From contig QNQO01000835.1 of assembly GCA_003290165.1 (NCBI GenBank), positions 248,001 through 312,000 of the forward strand: a stretch of 64,000 nucleotides of DNA, in the 5' to 3' direction. This DNA comes from Berberis thunbergii (taxonomy: Eukaryota > Streptophyta > Magnoliopsida > Ranunculales > Berberidaceae). The notes below the pieces were generated by a model. That model saw only the letters and a list, made by a program, of their open reading frames with translations, did no database searches and was not told the DNA's origin. The stretch's first letter is position 1; each line of letters begins with the position of its first letter. Positions 21,817-33,800 of the stretch are shown here, in pieces. The position numbers and the translations under genes are program-made.

Positions 21817-24800
21817 CAATGTAGTAGGTTTATTAGTTTCTTTGATGACCCTTGGATCTACAAATGAATGTGTGCTTCATGTGTCTATAAGGATTGATAC
21901 ATGCCTCTTCTTCAGTAACCCTAAGTAAGATGGTATTACTTGCCATGCTACCATGGATAGCATGTAGGGATACTTCCATCTCAGTTTGGATTTCTTGTAT
22001 CAAATCTTCTGTCTCTAGGGTATTCCCATTTTCATCTTGACCTACATGTATAGATGTTGTTGCTTACAAATGTGTCATGGTCTATACTGTTCCTCACAGT
22101 TATAGCATAGTCCCTTCTCACACCCCTCTTGATGGGTGGAGTGTTTGCAGCAAATCTAACTGTTGGGTATAAGGTAGTGGGATATGTGTTTTTTGAAGGA
22201 GTGGCATAGTTGTTGGCACTGGAGTGCATGGAGTGAGAAGTTGAGGATTGGCTTTGTTTTGGATTGGTAGAAGTGTTGGAAGAGTAATTTGGGTTTCTGG
22301 GAGTATAGGAAGTCTGATGGAAACCCTTGTTGGTGGACAATTTTTGAATTGTGGAGGCTTCATGCATTTTGGCCAAGGTGAAGGCTTGGCTGACATTATT
22401 AGGTTTGAATAGCTGCACTAGGGACTTGATATCAGGCTTGAGGCCACTCAAAAAACTCAACACAAAGTAGGTTTCATCTAATTGTTGATTGTGTGAGAGC
22501 GTGAGTGACTTAAGTTCTTCAAATTTGTCATAGTACTCAGTGACAGTAGACTGTTGGTTCAATTTATTGAATGAGTCCATGTAGTTGTCTAAGGAAAAAT
22601 CCTCAAATCTTTCACACAGGTCATGAACAAATTGGGTCCAGGGAAGAGTATTTCTACTTACTTGGTAATCTAGAAACTGTGAATCAGCTCTTCCACTGAA
22701 ATGGATTGAAGCAATTGCCACCTTGTTCTCTTCTAATACATAATAAAATGCAATTTATCTTTCACACTTTTTTATCCATGGCCTAGTGTTCGAACAATCA
22801 AATTGGGGAAAATCTAGTTTAGGGATTCGGGGGTACATACTAGAGGTCTCTCAAGGAGTGTGGGAAATGGATCTATTGATTTGATCAGTCTGGGTTGCAA
22901 TTTGAGTGGTTGAAGGAGTATTCGAACGAACAGACCCAGAAACACCATGTGAGTGTTGCAGCAATTGCATCAGTTGCTCAAATTTGGTCTCTATCCGCTT
23001 CTCTAAAGCTTCATTGGATTGAGCCATCCTCTTCAACTCAGTTTTAATGAGTTCGATCAGTCCGGTTGTCTCAGTCTGATATTTCTTGGTCTCCTTCATG
23101 AAGAGTTCGACTTCCTTCTCCCTCGTCTCCATTTTTGCTCTGTCCAATCGATTCTACCGGCGCTTTGATACCAACTGTCACGAATCGTGACAAGAAATAA
23201 TTAATAAGGGAAAAAAACACTCGAATTTAAGATGGAAATCAAAATGATTACAATTTCTTTTAGTTCTTCATAGAACCAAGCCCTAATTCATACTCATCCT
23301 GCCCTGTTTATTACATCTTCTCTCTTTTAAAGCTATCTCCCTAACAGAATTTCGTATTGGCCAACCAGTGGTTGCCACGCGTTTGACCCATGTGGGCCTA
23401 ACTAACAAAGTGAAAAAATTACAATTATGCCCTGCTAAACAAATTCAAACTTGGCGCTCATTTTACTTGCCTGTGCACTTCTTTTCTACGATTCTTCAGT
23501 ACGTGACAGTAACTTACTTTGTTCGTACTATTATTGTTTCTTGCACGAATTGCACATGATACCTCCACATCTTACAACGGCATTCATCGCTTATGTTCTT
23601 CACAATTGCTCTGGACTTGTTTTTGCAGGCTGGCAAGCGTGCATAATTCTTATGTAGAGAGTATTACTAATGACACTCTATTAAGGTCAGTACTGCTCTC
23701 TCTTCCTTATTTGCCACACAGTTCTTACTAAGATTTTAGGAGCTTGGTATGTTAGAAAAGCAATGTGCTGGCATTTTACTGTGGGAAACTAAAGCACTTA
23801 TCTATTTTGGCTGGTTCAAAATACATTCTGCTTGGAAATTTGTTTTCATGGGACCATCTTATTTCTTTTGGTTCTAAATTATTGTTTTCTCTAAAACTTA
23901 TGTTATACTTATGTGTGCCATGACTTCAGGCATGTATCATTACCCACTATCTGTCGAAGCCATGAGAGATCTTCCATGCTCAAGGTTAGCGTTCTGTTGT
24001 CCTATTGGATTATATTTCTTCACGCCAAACCATTTACCAATTGTTTATTTCAGCTGCAAATGGGAGTGCGATTTTTCTCATCTGCTGGTAAAGATCCTAT
24101 TTACTACTAAGTATCTTTTTTGCTTACTTTGGTATATTGGACGAATATTATGCAAGAAAGTTGCAAGCTTACTTTTTTCCTATTGTCAGTAGTGGAGATT
24201 ATTGTTATCCTGGTTATCAACCTCTCATCTAAGAAGCTTGCCACATAGCATGTTAGTGCAATAAATTTTACACAACCTCTTTGATTGTATGTGTAGAGTG
24301 AAAAGTAGGGTTATGGTATTAAGTATTTGTATCGCCTTCCTTGAAGTAATGATCCCTGCTTTATCCATATTCTATAAAACACTAAACCTCACAATCTCAA
24401 ATAGCCCAACTGAACTTTGATAATCGAAGTTTTTGGTTGTTTATTTATGTTCCTTTGTCATGACAAGACCTATTGTTGTCAGTCTTTTTATGTTATCTTA
24501 TATTTATCTACTGTTGAGTTTTCAGTCTTATTGGCTTGTCTTACAAAGAGTTCATTAGAAATTGTTGTGCCTTTTGGCCAGTTTTCTCTTCAATACCTGT
24601 GGTGGATGTATTTTTCTCTCTTTGCAGTTATCTGTCTGAATAATAATCATGAGAAACAATTAAAGGGGAAACTACGGGGAGTGCATGGCATCACCCACTG
24701 AGTACTTAATGACCGACTCCTTGAACCTTCTTTTGCAATAGATGGTACTACAGAGTATAAATATCCAAATTCTTTAGCCTTGACACTCACCTCAGGGTGA

Positions 24801-27800
24801 GACTCACTCTTTAACTAAAAGCTTTACACCTTGGCCAAAAAATCATTCTATAGCACATGTATTAATCAAAGTGGAGCATTTTCGGTTGCTTTTACTAAGC
24901 CTTACACCTTATGCGAATGTGTGATTTCCTTTTCAGTACGTGATATGCATGCCTATGGCACCTTTCTTTTAACTGAAATTCTGCCTCTCCCCTCCCCTCC
25001 CGCCCATTCAAATCCTGGTGTTGCCTTAAGCAATGAAAACTCTAGATCCTTTTGTTGATAGAATTTTAAATGTTCCAATTGTTGCTCCCCTCCTGCCCTT
25101 TAAAATCCCGGTGTTTCCTAAGCAACGAGACCCAAAATCGTTTTCTTGATAGATAATAAATCTCCAAATTCTTGTCCATCAAAGCAAAGGAAAATGGCTG
25201 CCGATACTTGCTCTCTCTCAAGAAGAATTTTTTTTTTTTTTTTTTTTTTTGGGGGGGGGGGGAGGGGAGGGGGGGTATAAAATGTTAGACCTTGCGAGTA
25301 AGGTTCAAGGGCGAGTTTTGGTATAGAAGCCTTAAAAGGCGGGTTTTAGGTCATCAATACTTTCAGTACTACAAGTGTAATGTCTATGTTTAATGCGAAG
25401 CACTTTCCTTTTAGTTGCTTATTCATCTGGAGTGCTATAATGACCAAATGATAACATCTGCCAAATTCCTCAAGTATGTGCTGATTGGTTTGATAGGTAC
25501 CAATTCCAAATTTAAATATGAACTGTGGTGTGTTATGACTTAGCTGTATGTGTGTGAAGTGATTTATCTTCTAAACTCAAAATTTCATTGAAACTCTATT
25601 CTTACTGCAGAGGTTCCCCCTCATGCTGTTCTGAGAATGCCAGCATTATCCCCTACCATGGTATGCAATTGGTAACAAGATTCATTACGGAACACATTTC
25701 CCACCTTTCGTCATGCTGGAATTTTTCAATTTAACTGAAAATTTTATGTTAAGTTTTTAATCCTTGCAGAACCAAGGTAATATCGCAAAGTGGAGGAAGA
25801 AAGAAGGTGATAAGGTTAGTTATGTTTCTATTTGATATACTGCGATATTGCATTTATGTAGAAAATATTAAACCTGTATGTGCCTTCCTTGTATAAGGAG
25901 GACTAAATTGTCTCTCGATCATTTACTTAATCTAACAGATAGAAGTGGGTGATGTGCTATGTGAGATAGAAACAGACAAAGCTACCCTCGAATTTGAAAG
26001 TCTTGAAGAAGGGTAACCCTTTCTCCCTACTTGTTTATATGGAAGATTCACATTAAAGACTATCGTCAAGCATACCAGTTATCTAATCTTTCTAGCTGTT
26101 TTTCTTGTTGAGATGCTTGAGAACTCCCTTCCTCTCTGTGATTATAGTTTCTGCTTCATAATGATCTAAAGTCGGGCATATTTTGGATAGTTTGTACTTT
26201 GTAGTAGTGCTAGCTGGCAAGGTTGATTTTGCATCATACAAAATATTCACTTGATTCTGTATGCTGTATGCCAAGATATCCTTAGCATTTTCCCTGATTT
26301 TCTAGCAGAACTTTCTCTATAGGTTTCTGGCTAAGATACTCACACCTGAAGGTTCAAAAGATGTTCCAGTGGGACAACCAATTGTAATTACAGTAAGTTC
26401 TGATGCTGCATTTCAGAAGATCCATTTGATTTGTCTTAGTTACAGGCAAACTTAGGTGTGCTCAGATGAAAATATTACACTAAGGGTGTGTTTGATTTTT
26501 GGAAAAAATTTCCATGAAAAATAGTTTTCTTTGGAAAAAGTTCATGGAATTTTTTTTTCCACTGTTTGATATCACCAAGGAAAAAAATAGTTCATTATTA
26601 GATAGAACATTTCTATTTTGTGAAGGAATTGTTGAGGAGAAGAGAAGAATTGTTCAATGAGGCTTTGAATGTTCGTACGCTGAGTCTCTTGAGGGCTTTG
26701 AGTCGAGGAGAGAGTTGACGGTGAATGAAAAGATCGAACCGAGAAAAGTTTTCCGAGGGGGAGAGTTTGTCCATGAAAAATCAAACACCAGAAAACTCAA
26801 TTTTGGGGGAAAAATAAAATGAAACCCCCAAAATCAACACACCCTAAAAGATGTTCTTATATTTTTTGTAGGACCTCTCTAAATTTGTTATAATTTCGTC
26901 TTAAGGCATCTAATATGATCTCTACTAATTTGCAAGGTTGAGGATCACGATGACATTGAGAAGCTCTCTACTTTTCTATCTAGTGATTCAACGACCAAAG
27001 AGGAAAAGCCAACTCCTCAAGTCAAGGAAGCCCAAAAGCCATCGGCTGGTATAAACCCTTTCCTTGTATCTTTTAAGACCCAAGCACTTAGCAAACCTTA
27101 ATAGTTCTATCTTAAAAGGGATGTATTGATTTATTTCATCCAGTTTCAGTCGGTAATGTTATTATAGTTATTCGTTGTGATATATAAACCAATCATTTTT
27201 ATTCGCGTAGCAGGCTCTCACGAGCAAGAGTTGCTCAAACGTTACTCTTGAACCCTTAATTTTTTAATCTGCCCATTGACCTAATTTTCTTGTTAGTTGT
27301 TATTGTTACCCTCATTAGTATTTCATTTTAGCAATTGCTCTACCCAAGACTTCCCTATATCTTGTTTCTTTTATATCTTTACTTTAGAATTTTTACTTGA
27401 TTAGGATACTTAAAATTCTCCTATATTTTTTGTAGTTTCTTTTGGTTGCCAGAAGCCTACATGAACAAAGGTTCAGAAAACGTTGGGTTGGAATACATAT
27501 TGTTTTATTTTACTTATTTATATCAGGTTGGAGGAGTTTTATTTATTTCACATAATTTGGTATAGAGAGAATCTTGACCTGACATTGGAGTTGAAATGAG
27601 ATACCCGGTGCCACCGATAAAAAAAACTAGGGACCTTAATGCAACTTATAGTCAAGGATGCACGGACAGCGTGTTGTGTCGGACACGGATACGACACGGC
27701 GACTAGGCAATTTTCAAAAAATTAGGACTCAGCGACACGGCGAAACAGTCAAACTTTATTTTTTATTTTTTTTATAACTAATGAACATAAACAATTTAAA

Positions 27801-30800
27801 GCTTAAATTGTTTAAAATTTTTACTTTTGAAGCTACAAGATGAGAACTTAACAAGAGAGATAGAAAATTTTACATAGATGCTCAGATAGTCAAAATTTAC
27901 TGAGGAGTGTATCTAATTTACAAATTGTTTCAAAATAGTGCGTGTAATTGTGTATTTAAGAGCAAATTAATCATCAGAAACAGATAAATCAAATTACTGA
28001 TAAATTATATAACAAAATACCATTTCTTTTGTGTATTGTATCTAATTTACAGTGAGGGAAGAAACGACCTTGATGATGTCTGATGTTCCATCAAATGAAA
28101 ATGTCAGTCAAGAAGTCAAGAACCCTCAGATTGAGTACGACGTGAAGATGTGATCTAATTAAAGCAACCCCTCTCTCCGACTGAAGGAATCGAAGAATTG
28201 GCGATTGCAATTGAGTGCAGTAGAACTTGGTGTTTCTTCAAAAACTACTTTCGAAAATCAGCAAAGAAAAACAGGAAAAAAACCCCAAGAAAAACAGGAA
28301 AAAACACTAGCCGAGTCGGTCTCAGTCAACGTGTCTTGATCGTTGATCGCGTGTCGGACGCGAATCCGTTTCCGACACGTATCCGACTCTCGAAACGGGG
28401 GGTTTTCCGAGCAGTCCGTGCATCGAAGCTTATAGTATTGTTGATATCAATACAAGTACAACTTTGGTACTCATCGAGATATAGCTCAATACACATCCTG
28501 GAAAAATTAAGCCCTGGGAAGAACCCATTATTATCCTGATTAACTTGTAGTTTCCCTGTGACAAATCCGAATTTATTTAATTTTTGTATGTGTAAAAGAT
28601 CAATTTCATTCTCTTTTGCCTTTGCTTTACTTTTCCATTCCTCTGCAACTATTTGTTCTCTTTCATCTTGGCTTTTTTTCTCTTTGTTCTTAATGAAACT
28701 AACACCTACTAAAGAAATTGAAAATAGGGAATAACTTACCTGTTTTTAGTTAAAGTGTAAAAAAGGAATTTATATTTATAATGATTGCCTCTGATTGTAT
28801 GTTTGATAGCAGAACTTACTCCACATTCAGTCGTAGAGATGCCTGCATTATCCCCAACCATGGTAAGAAAGACACAAGCATTTTTATTTAATTTATTACT
28901 GTAAACAGAGATTAAGAGAATACTCTTTTCATATATTATATTGAGAATATAGCATGTATTTATATACAAACTATTGAGGTTATTCTAGGAAACTATATCA
29001 ATTTAGGATCTCTACAATTAACCTAATTGACAGCTATATACACACACTGTAACACTCCCCCTCAAGCTGGAGCATAAATGTTAATCATGCCCAACTTGTT
29101 ACAAAGATAGTCAACCCGAACCCCATTTAAGACTTTCGTGAAGATGTCCCCAAGTTGTTCTCCAGTTTTCACATATCCAGTAGAAATCAAGCCTTGTTGA
29201 ATTTTCTCACGAATAAAGTGACAATCAATTTCAATGTGCTTAGTCCGTTCATGAAACACAGGATTAGAAGCAATATGAAGAGCAGCTTGGTTATCACACC
29301 ACAATTTCGCTGGTACTGTAGCTTTAAGTCCTACTTCAGTCAAGAGCTGATATATCCACATTATCTCACACACAGACTGGGCCATAGCCCGATATTCAGA
29401 CTCTGCACTGGATCGTGACACAACAGTTTGCTTCTTACTCTTCCATGAGACCAAATTCCCACCAACAAAAATACAATAACCTGAAGTGGATCTTCTATCC
29501 ATTTTGGAACCTGCCCAATCAGCATCTGAGAAACATTCAATATGAGTGTGCCCGTGATTTCATACACGATACCTCGTCCTGGTGCTCCTTTCAAGTAACC
29601 CAAAATTTGCTTTAACGCTGCCCAATGATGAATTGTCGGAGATGACAGAAACTGACTGACAACATGACTGAGTATGCAATATCTGGACGAGTCACAGTAA
29701 GGTAATTCAATTTCCCAACCAACCTTCGATATCTTTCAGGATCTGCAAATGGTTCCCCAACATCGGTAAGTTGCACATTTGGAGTCATTGGAGCACTACA
29801 AGGCTTTGCTCCCAATTTTCCTGTCTCAGTTAATAAGTCAAAAACATACTTTCTCTGAGATAGAAAGATACCTCGTTTACTCCGAGTGACCTCAACTCCT
29901 AAGAAATACTTTAACACCCCCAAATCCTTCGTCTGAAACTGAGTATGAATGAAAGATTTAAGAGATGAGATTCCTCTAGTATCATTCCCAGTAATAACAA
30001 TGTCATCCACATACACAACTAACAGAATGATACCAGCTGCTGATCGTGTGTAGAATATAGAATGGTCAGACTTGCTTTTCATCATACCAAATTTCTCAAC
30101 AGCCTGACTAAACTTTCCAAACCAAGCACGAGGACTTTGTTTCAAACCATATAAACATTTTCGAAGACGACAAACTCGCCCTGACTCCCCCTGAGCAACA
30201 AAATCAGGAGGTTGCGCCATATACACCTCCTCCTGAAGATCGCCATGAAGAAAAGCATTCTTGATATCAAGCTGATGTAAAGGCCAATTATGGGAAGCCG
30301 CCATGGAAATAAATAACCGAACAGAGGTCAACTTTGAAACAGGAGAGAAAGTGTCAGAGTAATCCACCCCATAGGTTTGAGCATAGCCCTTAGCGACAAT
30401 ACGTGCTTTCAATCGGGCAACTGACCCATCCGGATTGACCTTAACTGCGAAGACCCATTTGCAACCTATAGCCCTTTTTCCTGAGGGTAAATCGACCAAG
30501 TCCCAAGTACCATTGTCATCTAAAGCATTCATCTCCTCTATCATTGCATTATGCCAATCATGATGAGATATGGCTTCACGAACAGTTTTAGGAATAAAGG
30601 TAGAATCAAGGGAAGCAATAAAAGAACAAGAGGAAGACGACAAATTATTATAAGAAACAAATGAAGAAATAGGATAAGCACACTGGCGTTTACCTTTGCG
30701 TAAGGCAATAGGAAGATCATTGCTCGGGACTGGATCTGATGACGAAGGAGCAGGTGCAGGACAAGAATCAAGAGGTTGACGCCTGGAGTAAACCTGAATA

Positions 30801-33800
30801 ATAGGAGGCTTGACTGGAGCTGGGTCCGAGACAGGAGCTGGTGCGGAGACAGGTGTTAAGGATGTGATAGAATAGACCAACAAATCATCATCCTCCCCCT
30901 GGCGAGTGGGAATGGGCGAAGACGAAAAATAAGGTGTGTTTTCCAGGAAGGTAACATCAATGGAGACCATATATTTGTTAAGATTGGGACAATAACATCG
31001 ATAACCTTTTTGAAGATGAGAATAACCAAGGAAGACACATTTCAAAGACTTGGGATCTAGTTTAGTGACATGCGAACGAACATCCCAAACAAAACAAGTG
31101 CTACCAAATATCTTCGGGTCAACAGGAAACAATGACTTATCGGAAAAAAGGATTTTGTAAGGTATCTCACCATGAAGAACAGAGGATTGCATGCGATTAA
31201 TGAGAAAACATGTTGTAGACACTGCATCGGCCCAAAAAGGTTTAGGAACATGCATTTGAAATAAGAGAGCTCGTGTTGTTTCAAGAAGATGTCTGTTTTT
31301 ACGTTCTGCCACATCATTTTGGGATGATGTATCAACACACGAAGTTTCATGAAGTATGTCATTCTGAGTCATATAAGACTGAAATAAAGCTTGTGTATAT
31401 TCTTTAGCGTTATCACTTCGCAAGGTTTGAATGGAAACATTAAATTGAGTTTTAACTTCAGCACAAAACGCACAAAACAGAGAAAACAACTCAGATTGTT
31501 TTTTCATCAAATATAACCAAGTAACTCGAGAATAATCATTCACAAATGTAACAAAATACCGAAATCCAGTTTTAGACAAAAATAGGACAAGGACCCCAAA
31601 CATCAGAATGAACTAATTCAAAAGGAACACTAGCACGTTTATTGACTCGAGGACTTGAACTAAGACGATGATGTTTGGCAAACTGACATGACTCACAATT
31701 TAATGAAGACACCTTATTATATTGAGGACAAAGCTTTTTGAGTAGAGGGAGAGACGGATGACCCAACCGACAATGAGCCTCGAAAGGAGACGTGACACTG
31801 GAGCAAGCAATAGAACTCGGAACCGATGTATCAAGAATGTAGAGGCCTCCAGACTCATGTCCTTTACCAATAATCTTCTTCGTCATAAGATCCTGAAATA
31901 AACAATGATCAGGTTAAAATGAGACACAACAGTTAAGATGACGAGTAAGCTGGCTTACAGAGAGCAAATTAAAGGATAAATTAGGTAAATGTAAGACAGA
32001 TGACAGAGATAGCGAGGGGGTAGGATTGATGGTGCCAGACCCGCGAACACAGGATGGTGACCCATCCGCTAAAGTGACGGTAGAAGTAAAAGCATTGGAT
32101 TGAAAAGAAGAAAATATACTAGAATTACCTGTCATATGATCTGTGGCACCAGAATCAATGACCCATTTGGAGGATGATGAAAGAAGACACATCGGGTTTA
32201 CCTGAATCGGCAATAGCTGTGACAGAAGGAGAGGAAGACTTGAGTGATTCCTGATACTTTGAGAACTTGGCAAATTCATCAGCAGAGATAAGGACTGATT
32301 TGTCAGAGGCATCAGTAGTGATCGCAACATGAGCTGAGTGTTTTTGCCGGTTTTAAACTGTAGCTTTCGACAGTCAAACTTGGTATGACCCGGCTTCTTA
32401 CAATAGTTGCAAATAATACTTTCAGAATCCGGCATGCGAGTATCAACCCCGTATGAGCTGCCTCCTTTGTGTCCACTGTGATTAGACGGTCTCCCAGGTG
32501 CAGAGCTGTTATTTCGACTTATCAAAGCACCACTAAGCGGAACAGTGGGAGTACTCTCGGTGTGGAGAACACGACTAAAGACATCTTGTAAAGAGGAGAT
32601 ATCAGACCCAGAAAGAATTTGGGCCTTAGCAGAATCAAATTCAGGAGAAATCTCATGATAGCCATTTGCTCCCGTTGGCGTTGCTGAACCTTCACATCAG
32701 GGCTAAATGGCAACAACATATTAAGCCTCTCATACGTTTTCTTAAATGCCATAAAGTAGTTGATAAGGGACTGATCTTGTTTTTCCACACGATAGAATGC
32801 TTGGCAAACCTCATACATGCGAGAGAGATTCCCTTTCCCAGAGTACAAAAATTTCAAATAATCCATTAGTTCTTTAACAAATTCACAATGATTGATCAAG
32901 CCAATTACCTCACTATCAATAGAATTTCGAATCTGAAGGAACAAGCGAGCATCTTCCCTAAGCCAGGTCTGCCGTGAATCCTCAGGAGGATCATTAGTCA
33001 AATGGTCATCTTTGTCAATACTTCGTAAATAAAGACGAACAGTCTTACTCCAGTCGTGATAATTCGAACCATTTAGCTTATGGTCCGTAATTTTAGACAT
33101 CACAGGAATCAGATCAGATACAACTACTGACTTCGTCTCAGCCATAACAAGTCAAATAGGTCAATCCTCGGAATTAAAACCTCCAAAATCAAATTTGACA
33201 AATTGGGAAATCTCTCCCAAAGCAAGAGAAATAAAAAAAAGGAGCAACCTGGAGCAGACAAGCAGATGGAGCAACCTGGAAGAGCAGACCAGCAGATGGA
33301 GTAACCTGGGGCGGTTGGAAGAGTAACTTTGACCGACTGGAAGAGTCGACTGGAAGAGAAGCTTCGACTGGAAGAATCGACTGGAAGAGTCGACCGCAAG
33401 AGTCGATCGGAAGAGAAGCATCGACTGGAAGAGTCGACTGGAGGAGGTGACTGGAAGAGCAGCGTCGACTGAAAGAGTCGATCGGTGAAGAGAATGGTCA
33501 AACGGCGACTAGAAGGGTCGATCGACGTCGTTTGGCGGCTGGAAGGGTCGATCGACGTCGATCGATGACTGGAGGGTCGACCGGCTTCTAGAAGGGTCGA
33601 AAAACGCCTGTGAGGGTCGATCTGTGGCTAGGACGGTCAGACGGCTTCGAACGACGCCTGGGAAGAGAGATCGACGCCTGTGAGAGTCGATCTATTGCTG
33701 GGAAGGTCGGACGGTGCCTGGGAAGATAGATCGGTGGCCTGGGAGGTCGAACTATGGTGAGAACCAAACTTCAAACTTCGAATATTAAGCCCTAACTTCA

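Larger units (their letters stand above)
18314..23508 (-). mobile_element. Ty3/Gypsy LTR retrotransposon in intron 1 of the E2 gene, 5,195 bp
   Basis: LTRs at 18314-18645 and 23176-23508 bound the element, which begins TG and ends CA. The flanks are identical 5-mers GTAAC (18309-18313 and 23509-23513). Next to the right (5') LTR the minus strand reads TGGTATCAAAGC, close to the initiator-Met primer site. Next to the left LTR is a purine-rich tract (minus strand GAAGGGGAGAGCA). gag and pol are recognisable but broken in many places. The short LTRs, total size and [15 protein letters not shown]-terminus suggest a chromovirus (Reina-like), an inference. The LTRs differ at roughly twenty positions, so this insertion is older than the Copia in intron 10. 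Confidence 0.95.

Noticed and set aside
28045..28152. Possible extra E2 exon between exons 9 and 10
   Set aside because: It is inside the hAT element and carries a stop. Exon 9 ends in G and exon 10 begins AA, which join in frame directly.
33225..33780. CRISPR-like spaced repeats
   Set aside because: Plant nuclear DNA, repeats are degenerate and irregularly spaced, and they lie in a retrotransposon leader.
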